DNA of 64,000 bases from Neonectria sp. B-13. Lineage: Eukaryota > Ascomycota > Sordariomycetes > Hypocreales > Nectriaceae. The translations under genes and the position numbers were made by a program. Shown here piece after piece: positions 10,814 through 21,782 of the stretch; positions within the stretch are counted from its first letter, which is position 1; each line of letters starts with the position of its first letter. The notes beneath the pieces are model-generated. The model saw only the letters and a list, made by a program, of their open reading frames with translations. It made no database searches and was not told the origin of the DNA. The stretch spans positions 434,001-498,000 of the forward strand of contig NOKP01000019.1 in assembly GCA_002682825.1 (NCBI GenBank), read 5' to 3'.

Positions 10814-11785
10814 CTAGTCTGCCCTAGGTTGGACAAATAAGCGGCCCTCTACTTTGTTTTTCTTTATGTCTTCTAACCCTTTGGGCACATCCTCAAATGG
10901 TATTTCTGTCAACTTTGGTGTGATTTTACCTGAAGCAATCAAGTTCAACACCTGCATTAGCTCCTCCTTTGACGAGCCAAATGAGCCCTTCAAATTGACA
11001 CTCTTTGTCACTAACATCACAGATGAGACTTCCACATTCTTGCCGTCGAGTCCCACCATTACAATTGTCCCGCCCTTTTTAACCGAGGAGAGCGCAGCGG
11101 AAATTGTTGACGTGGATCCAACGAAGTCGATAATGACATCGAAAGCAATAGCAGGGAAGCTACCGAGGCTTGAGGAACACGCAATAGCACCCAAGCGTTT
11201 TGCGTCATCGTATTTGGCCTCGTTAAGATCGATCCCATAGACCTCAGCGCCTTGCAGTACCGAGATTGCAACTGCATTGAGGCCGAGGCCACCGATCCCG
11301 ATGACTGCCACCGTTGTCGACTTTGTCACTCCGCCGGTTACCACTGTTGCGTGATACGCCGTCGAGATCGAATCCGTGGCAACAGCCGCCTGGGGGAATG
11401 TCACGCCGTCTGGAATCTTTACCAGGTGCTCGTAATAAGCCAGCGCAAATTCGCTATAGCCCCCGTCGTAGCCAAGCCCAATCGTTGTGGCCCGGATTGC
11501 CTTTTCGACGGGATGAGCTACCAGAGCCACAGCGACGCGATCGCCAACTTGGACTGGAGACAGTCCAGATCCGAGCTTCATAACGGTCCCAGCTACTTCG
11601 TGCCCAAGTGTAAGGGGAAGAGACGGCAGCATTTCAATACCGTGCCCGTCAACGTAGTGGGCGTCCGTGTGACAGAGACCAGCGGCCTTGACAGCGATCA
11701 GGGCCTGGCCTTGTCCCGGCTCGGGAATAGGAAGGCTTTGAAGTTGAAATGGCGCATCTGGAAAACTCAATCGAAATGCCTTCAT
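10814..11785 (-). CDS. Zinc-type alcohol dehydrogenase (MDR family)
   Basis: A 323-residue intronless medium-chain dehydrogenase. Visible landmarks: catalytic zinc region GLCHTD with Cys38, GHE with His62-Glu63, and the nucleotide-binding glycine motif GIGGLG near residues 163-168, followed by an acidic residue in GIDLNEA that fits NAD(H) preference. The lobe that normally carries four structural-zinc cysteines is shortened: between DRVAVAL and GLGYDGGY there is no Cys cluster, which explains a length below the usual 340-350. The second catalytic-zinc Cys position appears as Asp138, as in some fungal and bacterial relatives. It oxidises or reduces an unknown alcohol/aldehyde. It lies downstream of a bZIP gene on the same strand, and two TGACGT boxes stand 220-275 bp upstream of its start. 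Confidence 0.85.
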   Translation of the reverse strand: MKAFRLSFPDAPFQLQSLPIPEPGQGQALIAVKAAGLCHTDAHYVDGHGIEMLPSLPLTLGHEVAGTVMKLGSGLSPVQVGDRVAVALVAHPVEKAIRATTIGLGYDGGYSEFALAYYEHLVKIPDGVTFPQAAVATDSISTAYHATVVTGGVTKSTTVAVIGIGGLGLNAVAISVLQGAEVYGIDLNEAKYDDAKRLGAIACSSSLGSFPAIAFDVIIDFVGSTSTISAALSSVKKGGTIVMVGLDGKNVEVSSVMLVTKSVNLKGSFGSSKEELMQVLNLIASGKITPKLTEIPFEDVPKGLEDIKKNKVEGRLFVQPRAD

Positions 11786-12297
11786 GATGAAGATGTTGTT
11801 ATATGTGAGGCAAGAGAATTCAACAAAGTAGGGAGATCTTTATTTCCAAACATACTTCATAAGACATTCCATCTCCTGGGTCAAGGCTTTCTTAAGTAAG
11901 GAATGAATAGCCTCGCATGGAATGTACGTAGTCTTTACAGCATCACGCTTCTATCCAAAACCGCCAATACCACGCACTCTTTCTGGGCGGCTCCTTGCTG
12001 CAGGTGACGTTGTGTGCATGACGCGTGACGCTGCTTTTAGACTAATGTAGGTGACGTTGACTACATATCTTGGCAGTGCACGGATTCAAGTCGAAGCTAT
12101 TACAGAATTAAGGGGGGAAAAAGGCGAACCTTACAAGAGTGACGCAGAGAATGACGCAGAGAATGGCCTAGAAAGCCACATTTTCCCCTGTGAGTTCTGG
12201 AGAAGACAAGTCTAATACGCCGAATCTGTAAGTATCTATTTGTCATAAAAATGCGGGTCAGAAGAAGAGCCAGGTCTCTCAATTTGCTTTCCGCCGG
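11786..12297. other. ADH promoter and bZIP 3' region
   Basis: Upstream region of the minus-strand dehydrogenase and downstream region of the minus-strand bZIP gene. It contains TGACGT at 12005-12010 and 12052-12057 plus several TGACGC variants, including a near-tandem pair around 12140-12160. No gene seen. Confidence 0.6.
12005..12057 (+). promoter_or_regulatory. Two TGACGT boxes upstream of ADH
   Basis: Exact TGACGT at 12005-12010 and 12052-12057, with TGACGC variants between them. TGACGT is the core CRE-like site of bZIP factors. The same hexamer clusters upstream of the decarboxylase-like gene, and a bZIP gene lies between the two, so these are candidate sites for that factor (inference). 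Confidence 0.5.
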
Positions 12298-13553
12298 TCA
12301 TACGTTCGCCCTAGCACACATTGACCACCACCAAGCACTTGTCTTCCACTCATCCCCATCTCTCCCATCGGTGAGATGTTCCCACTTCTCGAGAAACCAC
12401 GGGGCCGCTTCCCAGTTCCGAGCATCCCAAGGTGCTGCCGAGGGCAAGGAATCGCCATTAGCAAAGCCCCAGCAACGAAGCCCATCATTCAGTAAGTCAA
12501 GACAGAAATCCTCTCTGTCAATCAACGGGGGATCTGAGTGCACAGCAGCAATAACCTTGGAACGAAAGCCTGGCCATGGGATTGTATCCAAGGTTGGATG
12601 ATGGGGGACGGTGAGTTGCACGTCCGTGGGCACAAGGTCAGATTGTATACCCTTAAAATAGTCCTCAAATGCCAGTCGTATTTGTGCAGCCTGGTCGGTA
12701 TTTTCAAGGCCCGGCACGTCGTTCTCGAAGTTGTCTTTGGACATGAGTTGCTTTCTGAGGCGACAAAAAGGCGATTCGGATTTAAAAGTTATCAGATCAC
12801 GCCATGGTATTCCCAGGTGCAGCGCATTCATGAATACAGCCGACACGAATGAAATTCGAGATAGAAGAATGCAATCAGTGACTGTGTCGAGCCGACCCCG
12901 GCATACCGGGGGTGCAACAATCTCATGAATCCTGGAATTATGGTCCGAAGGTACGTTTAACTTTCCGAAGACGCGGATGCCGGCTTTGATTGCTGCCGTA
13001 AAATCAACATGACCCAGGCTTTGCTGAACATCTTCCAGCCATTGATTCATTGGAAGAAGCATGGCGTTGCTATAAAGTGAAGAACTCACAGGATACCCCA
13101 AGACAATGAGTCCGTACTTGATAATGTCCCGAACACCGAACAGCTCTTTAGTCATCAACATGAAGAAGTTATGACGTTCCGACTCGGGATACGACCCGAT
13201 GCAGGAGAAGAAGTCGGAGGCGGTAAAGCCGGACCCAGTGTCCAGAGGATGGAAGCTGGTATCGACATGGCCAGAAGAGACAACGCGTCTCGCCTGCTGA
13301 GTTGGTCTGACGACCCGGTCTTGATGATGGCTCCGCTGAGAGGGCGGCTGTGAATAGACCAGGGGAGCTGGCAACATTAGGCCGGAGATAGCTACATGTT
13401 CTAATATCCTTCTCCTCTCTCTTTGGCGAGCGCCTATTGTCACAAAAGGTGAGCCATGTCCACGAGATAAAAGCGCTGAGGAAACATACGATAGTTGCGC
13501 TGAGACAGGGCATTCTGCTGACGCCTCTGTTGTGAAGTCTTATCCGATGCCAT
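12298..13553 (-). CDS. bZIP transcription factor with DUF3425-type C-terminal domain
   Basis: Model: exon 1 13490-13553, GT-AG intron 13434-13489 (56 nt), exon 2 12298-13433; 399 residues. Splicing joins the halves of a bZIP basic region, NALSQRNYRARQRERRR at residues 14-30, with the invariant Asn14 and Arg22 spaced N-x7-R. The rest resembles the fungal DUF3425 domain: NMLLPMNQ-type helices, IPWRDL, and the QLTVPHHPTLDTIPWPGFR block near residue 310. The leucine zipper is weak, as is common in this fungal class. It acts in the nucleus by binding TGACGT-like DNA. It is divergent from the decarboxylase-like gene and upstream of the dehydrogenase, and may control both. Confidence 0.85.
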
Positions 13554-13920
13554 TTTCGTGCGACGGTATAATTGGTTGAAAATCAAATCAGTGAAGAGTC
13601 AGGTTATACTCTCCGCTTGTTCTTTGATGGTAGCAGAAATAACGCAACGAGCAGGTACACCGCAAAGATGGTTAAATTAGTGGTGCGATGAGGAAGCGCC
13701 GCAACGCAACCCAGCTCTGAACGGAAGGGGCGGCTCCGGCCTTAGTCTCGGGCCAGCCGGACCATATTTCGTACCCAGGTCCTTTTCACATGGAATCACG
13801 GAACTCATCTCATATCTTAATCATCCCATGTCCTAATGCGGATTACGGTGGGTTGATCAAACTGGCCTGTGGGCCGCTTCATCACCCCACTAGGTAAATG
13901 CCAGCCTCGGCTCCAGGTTT

Positions 13921-14053
13921 TAGCTTCCTGCACGTCACGTCAGCAGCATTAGGGGGTTGAATACAGACATTAGCTTCCTGCACATAACGTCAGCAGCATT
14001 AGGCGTTGAATACGGCTCATCTGCAGTTGACGTAAGAAACAAAATCAACGTCA
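13921..14053. promoter_or_regulatory. Five TGACGT boxes in the bZIP/ADC divergent promoter, two in a 50-bp tandem duplication
   Basis: ACGTCA/TGACGT occurs at 13932-13937, 13937-13942, 13987-13992, 14028-14033 and 14048-14053. The first three lie in two copies of a segment starting TAGCTTCCTGCAC at 13921 and 13971 (period 50 bp, a few substitutions), so part of the site cluster arose by tandem duplication. The position 190-320 bp before the decarboxylase-like start suits an upstream activating region; autoregulation of the bZIP gene is also possible (inference). Confidence 0.6.
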
Positions 14054-14241
14054 TGGCTATTGGGGACTTGAGATTTACCTGAGAAATCGTGTTGCGCCGT
14101 AGTGAATCATTATTTAAAGAAACCCAGCAATCCTTTTTCCAGCTCTTGAATAACACACTCCACACACTTCGCCTTCCTCACACCACACCACACGTCCAAC
14201 ACAAACGCCTCCACACACACAAGCACAAACGCACAACTACC

Positions 14242-14976
14242 ATGCCTTACGGGAGTCTGAGCCTAAATGGCGAATCGTTGCCAACCTTTGCTCCAGCCTA
14301 TTCAAGAGCAAAGGGTATTTTCACCAACACCACCGCAGTCGGCATTACTTATCGAGTCGCCGCATCTCAGATAGCCCATCTTGTTCCTGATGTTCTTGAA
14401 TTGGAGGAAGAACCACTTATGACATCGCTGTTTCTCAGCTACGGAATGAGCCCTGTTGGATCTTACAGCGAATACGCTCATCAGGTCGAGGTGACCTACA
14501 AGGGCGAGAAGTTCCATTTCAATCTCCTCTTCATTCTTGACAACGACGCTGCCATATTTGCGGGTCGCGAGCTTCTTGGATTTCCAAAGGTCTATGGAAA
14601 GACCGTTATTCAGCAATTTACTGGCAGCCGGCTTGTAGTTGGCAGCGCAGAACGACCAATGGGGCGGACAATGGTTGAGTTTGAATTCGTCCCCGAACAG
14701 CTGGTTTCCGGTGCACCTCCACCAGACAGATGGATGCTCAACCTTCGCAGTATCCCCTCACCGCATCTTGGACAACCCCCGTCTGTTCAAGAGTTCATCC
14801 CATGTGGCTTAGGAATGAAATGTCCCGAAATCTGGTTGGGAAAAGGCCACATTAGCTTCCCAAGGAAGTCAATTTCTGATCCTTGGGTGAACTTGGATGT
14901 TTTAAGATACGAGGGGAGTTTCTTAGCGAGAAATGCCACAGCTGAACTTCTTCTTCGAGATGCCATTCAGCTCTGA
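14242..14976 (+). CDS. Acetoacetate decarboxylase-like protein
   Basis: A 244-residue intronless gene; the ATG at 14242 (ACTACCATGCC) is preferred over an upstream in-frame start at 14089, because the protein then begins like its family and has its usual length. Family landmarks include the AGRELLGFPK block at residues 107-116 with Lys116, which corresponds to the Schiff-base lysine of bacterial acetoacetate decarboxylase. The adjacent second lysine of the classic PKK motif is Val here. Members decarboxylate beta-keto acids or, without full catalytic residues, act as hydratases or aldolases in secondary metabolism, so the substrate is open. It is divergent from a bZIP gene, with TGACGT boxes between, and close to an alcohol dehydrogenase. 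Confidence 0.82.
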   Translation: MPYGSLSLNGESLPTFAPAYSRAKGIFTNTTAVGITYRVAASQIAHLVPDVLELEEEPLMTSLFLSYGMSPVGSYSEYAHQVEVTYKGEKFHFNLLFILDNDAAIFAGRELLGFPKVYGKTVIQQFTGSRLVVGSAERPMGRTMVEFEFVPEQLVSGAPPPDRWMLNLRSIPSPHLGQPPSVQEFIPCGLGMKCPEIWLGKGHISFPRKSISDPWVNLDVLRYEGSFLARNATAELLLRDAIQL

Positions 14977-17900
14977 GGTGTACATAGACATTATTACAGT
15001 TTTACGCTGGTCTGTAGTTGGATGTACATAGTAATTGGAACAAAGCATATGCTAGTCCGTTAACATTTTCAGTGAATCATTCGCCCTGTTGCCAAGTAGA
15101 ACTGTTACAATCGACGGCCTGGAAGAAGACGAGGAAGCGTTCAGCGATGGAAGATATAGCGGAACAGGCTCAACCGGGCACCCGAGTGTGCTATATATAG
15201 GCATGTGTTGAGCCGATGAAGAGAGACGTGTTTCCATGGCCTTCACAGTGGCTCAATCGCAAACGAGTGGATATTCAGGTTCACATGCAGGCGGAGAAGG
15301 CAGATGGAAACTATCAAAGTCAATATCTAATCGTAGGTCAAATGTGAAGTCCACTTTCATACTTACCAAGCCTCCATCACCAAGTCCTAGACCTTTTCCC
15401 TAAGCCTCGCCCTCTTACATTGCCGAGAGTTCATTGGATAGATCGAGAGGGTCTTGCCTCCGCTGCATGCCATCTTCTACCATGGTTGCCCGAGGTTCGC
15501 AATTAGAAGATGCACTATACCCGGGAGGCCACTGGTTTTGGATGCCTGTTCTGTCCATGTCAGGTCATTCCAGAATTTGATGAATCGAGAATTGCTTCAT
15601 GCGCATACCGACATAACAAGCCACGTCAGCCAACTCAGCGACGATTCCATTTCTACAGCAGAGACTCTCGACACGGAAGTGACAACTAAGGCCGAGCCTC
15701 ATCTTGAAGCTACCGTCGGAGTTGTTTCTCGTCACGGCGTTTGCCCTGCCAGTCAGTTGCAAGACACTGAGGGCGACATGGCCATCTCCGTGCCGAATGC
15801 GGCGACCGTCCTAAATTTGATTGCGGGTAGTTAGCGATCCTACTCGTAATAGTGGCAAATAGGCTTAAACGAATAACTCCACGGGGAAACATAAGCTCGA
15901 TCCGTTCACAGTGAAGAACCCATAGGACGGGCATGACATACTCCGGTCGCCTGACTACACTGAAGCTTGTGCTTTAAATGACCTGAGCAGATTGCGAATC
16001 GGTATTAGTGCGCCAAGGATAGCCTCATATGCGACTATCTACTAATCCCAGCGGATGAAACTCAAATATGAAAGATTACTTTGCTGACTTTGAAAAAAGT
16101 CCTTAAGGTCTTCGTTGTCTTGGGTTTCGACGCCTCTCCTTTAACTACCAGATCAATCTCAGCCTGGGCCAACTCGTCGACGGCTGTTGGGACCGTAGTA
16201 GATATAACATGCACCTCCGCTTACGTCCACCCTCCTGACGCAGTCTTGTTCGTGATTTCTCCTTACGTCCTCAGCACTCCATGGAAATCGCTGAAACTTG
16301 GTTGCTCTCGGGAAGTTACGATACTTGACATCATCCGATGGATGGGACGAGGTCAAACCATTTGAACTCAAGTACAAAGTCAAGCCCCAAGCGACAGAAG
16401 CGCAATTTAGGCTTGGAGGAGAAAGCCCTTCAAGTCAGAGGTGCCAGGGCTTTGGCCGACGACCTCTCGCCGGACACGTTCAGTTTTCAGTAGATACAAT
16501 ACTCGACCGATGAATCTTGCAACAAACGCGCAAGTATCGATAGATACCTCTTAGATACAGAATATGCAGTAACTTCATGAGCATGTCACGAGCTTGGGCC
16601 GGCTCGACCGGAATGCCTTGATTTTTTATCCCACTCTTTCGGAGCATGCTTGACTTGCTGGCGATACGCCTCTCGGCCGCAGAGCAGTTTAGCCTTCTCA
16701 GCAAAGACGAGAGGCTCTATGCTTATGACATGGCCAAATGAGCGAGGCCTGCCTGCGATATCGACACGCTTTCTAATAACGTCTCAGAGCCCCCTTCGCT
16801 AGGTCTCGCCAAATAGAGATGCGCTCTTTGATCTCATTCTCCACCTGGCCAATAAGTATAGAGAGAACTGGCAGCGGGTAAAACTCAATATTGAACTAAG
16901 CAACGAGGCGGCAATCATGCCTTTCCTAAATTATGCCGCCACGTTTCTAGATAGCCTCGGCAACTTTAGGATCAGCACTACCTAGCTAAGGGCTTTGAGA
17001 TTACACGCTAATGCAAAGACATGTGTAAGTCTTGGCGGACCAGAATTTCACCCTCAGACTGTCTCAGAACGACATTGAAACCATCTGCAGCAGCTGCTGC
17101 AATATTTGAATTACATCTTTGCCCAAAACTCGCGGCCTCAGAAGGCCTCCTTGGCCAAGCCTAGAGAGAGCTTCTAGTTGGGGACATTCTAAAGCACAAA
17201 GAGGGGTTGAAATACTAGGAATAAGACACCGGTCGTAATTCCAAGACAATTGTCGGTTTAATGAAGATGTGTTGCGACCCCAGCGGAGTTAGGTGCGAGT
17301 GGGAGGGACTGGTAATACCCAAGGATTTGGCTAAGTCCGCTACCCTAGACTGACTAAGAGACAAGGCAATGGAGTTCATACTCGATCTCCCGTGGACTGG
17401 TGAGGTTAATGGAGGTAAAGAAGGAGAACCAGGTGCTTTCAAGAACGGTGAGTTCGTTAGACCTGATTTTCTGGCAATGTACAGCAGGAATCAGACCATG
17501 AAACTAGCTCTTCAGAACCTATTCCGTGACCAAGCAACAATGGAGTGTCAGCAGCAGCTCTCAGAAATAGTGGATCGTTGATCCAAGGAAAAGAATCTCG
17601 GTGCTAGAAGGTCTTGGGTTCTGCTTCTTGTGGGCGCGAGTTCTTTGTGACCCCGACTCACGTTCAGTCATGGCAGCCGTTGAACATCACAGCCCGCAGG
17701 CCAGATCCAGCGGAGTGGCCAGCAGAGGTTGGAGAAATTTTGCAGTGCAGTGAATTCTTCCCCACTATAGGCAAGTGTGTTGAAACCCTGAGTATAGTGA
17801 GATGTGTAGTGGCAGTCTTGCATATATGGTGCTAGGATGGGTTAAGTTCTGACGATTTCCTCGCTGGGCTGCCATTTGGGATAACCATCTCCGTCAACGG

Positions 17901-18590
17901 CCAGCCTGGACTTTCCTAAGACCTTCGCATTCATTTAGAGGTTGTACCTGCCCTCAATCAAATGCTGGGCGAAGACGAGCTGGTCCGGCTCTGGTCAATG
18001 GACCATTCAATGCTTCCATATGTGCGAAACCTAGACTCGTTGCAGTTTACACCCGGTTTCATGACACTGTCAGTCTAATCACGACACTGGCAGACCCTGA
18101 CAAGACTATTCTTGATTTCAAAGCTGACGAAAGCGTGACGCGTATCATATACCACGAACTCGGGCTCCTTATAAGCATGGAAGCTTACAGAGCTATCATC
18201 AGAAAGCTGAGGTGGCTCGTTCAGACCACATGTCTAATAAGTGGAAAAGAAAGAATCACCGGCTTCTTGCTCGAGTAACTTCTCAGGGATTCCCTGAGAG
18301 AGGCTCTCTCAGCGAGCGGTTCAGTATTTTAGAGCTAAATATAGTATAAATACAAAAGAAATATAGTTTAAATAAGAGTCTATTTCATCTTAAGCTTAGT
18401 TTTCCTATATTGAAGCTATGAAATATGGCTAGAGTGTAAAATATAATCTTTATTAAAGAAGGGATTCTGTTTGACTAAATGGAATTTCTCAGGCAATGGG
18501 ACGAGGGGATAGCGCTCGCCGACAAGGCCAAGTGTGCCTAGAATCTCAACCTCAAGCTTAACAGCTTCATATACAGTACACATTTGTCTC
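14977..18590. other. Gene-poor region with possible unidentified decayed coding sequence
   Basis: 3.6 kb without a convincing intact gene. Protein-like plus-strand pieces occur at 15454-15834 and, separated by stops and frame changes, at 17369-17581 and about 17940-18060. They read like a heavily decayed gene, but I cannot name a family. AT content rises at 18330-18420 near the 3' end of the next gene. Confidence 0.4.
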
Positions 18591-19154
18591 TTACAGCGGT
18601 TCATTTACCCACTCACTAGTGTACACCACCCCACTGCGCTTAAACAGCTGTGTAATTGGACACCGGCGCTCGACCTCGGCAACAAAATGTTGGAACTTGG
18701 GATCGCCATTGCCACCCTTTGCGTCAGTTTGCACTCGTACCTGCAAGGCCACACTCTCCCAGTTCGGATTGCCCTCCTCGCCCCCAACTAGAACCGCGGT
18801 AGGGAGCTGACCCTTCACTGTAACTTGCCACTCGCCGAGTGTGAGCTTGTGGTCCTTGGCAACCAGGGAGCCGGTGACCTGGTTGCAGGAGCCCAGGCTG
18901 GCCAGGGAGTAGGCAACAGGTGAGGGATGGGAATCTTGACCGCCGATGACGGTGTAGGTGTCGGCCGAGAATGTGTACGGTTTGTCTTTGACCGAGATGG
19001 CTTGTATAGTACCACTTCCCTGGCCGGAAATTTCGATCGGGAGGGATTGAAGCCAGGCCGGAGAAGTGGAAAATTGTCGGAGGCCAGCACTCAGGCTTGA
19101 ACGCTGCGTGTTGACACAGGCTCGTGCTAGTGGGCTGAATCGAGCTTGAAACAT
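18591..19154 (-). CDS. OsmC/Ohr-like protein, predicted mitochondrial
   Basis: A 187-residue intronless gene. The first 32 residues are rich in Arg, Ser and Ala without acidic residues and end in RQFSTSP, a typical mitochondrial presequence. The rest is an OsmC-like fold with the two reactive cysteines, Cys90 in LGSCNQV and Cys165 in RRCPI. OsmC/Ohr proteins reduce organic hydroperoxides with these cysteines using a lipoyl or thiol donor. The GNPNW(E)S and DPKF(Q)HF segments also fit the fungal OsmC subgroup. No functional link to neighbours is evident. Confidence 0.85.
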   Translation of the reverse strand: MFQARFSPLARACVNTQRSSLSAGLRQFSTSPAWLQSLPIEISGQGSGTIQAISVKDKPYTFSADTYTVIGGQDSHPSPVAYSLASLGSCNQVTGSLVAKDHKLTLGEWQVTVKGQLPTAVLVGGEEGNPNWESVALQVRVQTDAKGGNGDPKFQHFVAEVERRCPITQLFKRSGVVYTSEWVNEPL

Positions 19155-20046
19155 GTTGGAATACGAATTGACTGTTGGAACCCAAGTACCTTTATCACTT
19201 AATGAGATTGGGCGTGAAAGTATGAGAAAGGGGGGCCAGTCTCATTCCTCGCCAGTCAACTTACCTCGGGATTGTTGGTTAAGCTCACAGTTGAGAGTCT
19301 GATAATGTGAATAACATGTTTGAAAATGGGGCAATCCCCGCTTTAATACTCGTTAGTTTTCCAAGCTGAATGCGATTGCGTAATTTTAGTGGTAAATCAT
19401 GAGTTCGCGTAGAAAGGCAGCTTAGTGGTCACTAGTTGTGACGGGCTGTAGACCCTTGTAAGGACCGCGGAATGGCAGGCCCATGTATATTGCCTGCAGA
19501 AGTGGATGCAAGTGAAAAGAGAGACGGAGCACAGGACATGTCAAAGGTTATACGGATACAGTGCGCTTGAGTAGGGATACATTAGGTGACTTGATTGAGT
19601 ACAACTGGGGCCTGAGTGAGACCTGGTCTCTTATGAAGAACGGGTCCTGCGGCGGATATGCTAGGATCTGGCAAATGCACCTTGAACTAACCTCTTTGGA
19701 TTTGGATACGAGGAGGCGCTCGCAAGGGGTCGAGAGACCCGAGGAAAATGGGGTCCGCCTGAGGTATCTCGGGGTGGCTAGTTCGTACAGAGAGACCCTA
19801 GCCCTTGACAGGCATGTAACTTGCATGAGACTAAGGCGGCGGGTAGGCCTAAATACACTCTTGAGATGGCTCAACTTCCAGGCGCGGAAAACCTCCAGTC
19901 AGGCTTCCTCCAGCTAAAGAGAACACTTGGCGCATATCCAACAATTTCGCCCAGTAGATAGATCATATTATGAGTATATGACCTCTAGTTCAAGACGAAG
20001 TTAAAGATATTCGCTATAGAGCTTCATCACAGGTCCCCTGCAAATG
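19155..20046. other. No recognisable gene
   Basis: Promoter of the OsmC-like gene on the left; the remainder has overlapping open frames on both strands at 19548-19917 without recognisable motifs. Confidence 0.45.
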
Positions 20047-20292
20047 TTACAAATGCCTATGGCGAAGTCGAGGTATTGCGAATGAGTAAGTGGCCGCGAG
20101 GTCCATCGTTTGGTCATAGAGAAGCGGCTCCGACAGTTGGAGAAACTGCTTGTTGGTAAGACAAAGTGCGTAGAGGTCATGAAAAGGGACGAACTGCAGG
20201 ATGGAGTAAAGCATCTCCACTGGAGAGTCTGAAAGAGAGGTCATTGCGCAAGTGGTATGGTTTAGAGCCACCCTGCTATCAAGATATAGCAC
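20047..20292 (-). pseudogene. F-box N-terminal fragment
   Basis: An 81-codon frame whose middle part (SDSPVEMLYSILQFVPFHDL, then LCLTNKQFLQLSEPLLYDQ) reads as a fungal F-box, the Skp1-binding part of SCF ubiquitin ligases. It stops directly after the domain, without the leucine-rich body that normally follows. A body-like fragment lies just upstream on the opposite strand (from 20506), so the two may derive from one gene broken by an inversion. Confidence 0.55.
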
Positions 20293-20505
20293 CAGCTCCA
20301 GGCGGGTGCTGCAGATAAATTGGTGAGCAAAGAGAAGATTATAGTCGGTACCTATCTAACAATAGGGCCACCCCACTAACTCTCCAGCTTCAAATGAACT
20401 ATACTAGCCAGATAGCCAAGCCATCGGCTTATACCGTTCCATCATCCATGGCATGAAGTATATGGTTAACATAATTCCCAGCAGCACTGATTTTCCCGAT
20501 AACCC

Positions 20506-20890
20506 ATGAGCTCCTCCTCACTCCTGATGGAACTATCAATCCCCCATGCCACGATTCAGTTCGAATGGACCAGGGCTCAAACTCCGCCAGTCACTCTGCT
20601 TCTGCGCAGTCTATTGCAGAGACCTGAGCTGTGTAGCCATGTCAGAGTGCTCTTCCTGATGGGACGGGACTTCTACAGGTCCTCGTACAATACCTTTAAT
20701 ACTCGTTATTACGAATGACCTTGATGGCCTGGTTACATTTGTTTAGCGGACTCAAGTTGCACATGCTGGAGCTTAGATCAGTGCTTTGCGATCGAGCAGG
20801 ATGGATGCGTTTACCAAATACCTCCTATCACTTCTGCCCAACTTGAGGCGCCTCTACCTCGACCCTAATTTCTTAAGAGAAAGCTGACTG
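20506..20890 (+). pseudogene. F-box/LRR protein body fragment
   Basis: Plus-strand pieces in two frames resemble the leucine-rich body of fungal F-box proteins: LLLRSLLQRPELCSHVRVLF near 20600-20660 and LLSLLPNLRRLYLDPNF near 20820-20870. A stop at 20716-20718 and a frame change separate them, so this is not an intact gene. More degenerate sequence continues to about 21300. Confidence 0.5.
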
Positions 20891-21299
20891 ATTGTTATGA
20901 TGTTTCAATCTTTGCTATGTTATCTTCAGAGAGATTTGAGACTACCGGCCTTTCAAGATCTCGAGGATGTAACCTACTGAGTATTGCCGAGTTTCCCAAA
21001 CTGGGGTCGAAGGGACATTCAAGGGAATCATTAAATTGAAGATGCTGATGACGCTAAAAGCCCCATTGTACTTCCTGCTTGGCTTTTCGCCCTTTAAGCT
21101 CAAGCACAATTTGCACGGCGTGCTCCCCCCAAAATGTCCAAACCATCATAACCAATTTTGACCTTTGCCTAAGTGAGAACGAGTAGAAAGCACCGGACCA
21201 GCTCCAGGAGTTTCACCCCTGGATGAATAACTCAAACACGACGCCGTATCTGCAGATGTTGGATTGGAAGAGGCAGTGTTCAGGTTGTGAGTGAAATTT

Positions 21300-21782
21300 A
21301 AATATGAGATGAAATCTGATCATAGCGTACAATCAGATTGGGCTTGAATGTGAAATAATCCAGCTCACTGCGCTTGACTAGGTCTTTTTATTGCTATCAA
21401 CAGCCTCTATTCGAATCGATACAGATTTCTGCCACAACTCAATCTCTTCACCCGTCGTCCATGAGATGAAGAAGAGATATTTACCTCAATGTTGTTATCT
21501 TGTCCTCTCTTATGCTCCCCGGCCTCACATAGTGTAGTCTGACCAACTTTCGCACCCAGAGCCTTCAAGTCGTACTCTTTGGGACCTTGTTGTTCCGAAA
21601 CTGTCCAACCTTCACAACAAAGTTGGCTGCCTCTTGGTGCCGAATGGCCGAGCTGGACGCCCAACTCCTTCGTCCCTGGATGCCTTCATTGCTAAAAAAT
21701 GACCATGAACAGAAGAGGCATTGCAGCCTAGCCAAAGGCAAAAAGCAGGTAGACGCCGGGAGGCTGTATTTCGTCTTCTTTC
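21300..21782. other. No recognisable gene
   Basis: About 480 bp between the F-box debris and the 3' end of the F-box gene. Short overlapping frames only. Confidence 0.4.

Noticed and set aside
11252..11899. 215-codon plus-strand open frame
   Set aside because: It is antisense to the alcohol dehydrogenase gene and Cys/His-rich only as a by-product of that coding sequence.
13169..13513. 114-codon minus-strand open frame upstream of the bZIP gene
   Set aside because: It overlaps the bZIP exon junction in another frame; the spliced model reconstructs a proper basic region instead.
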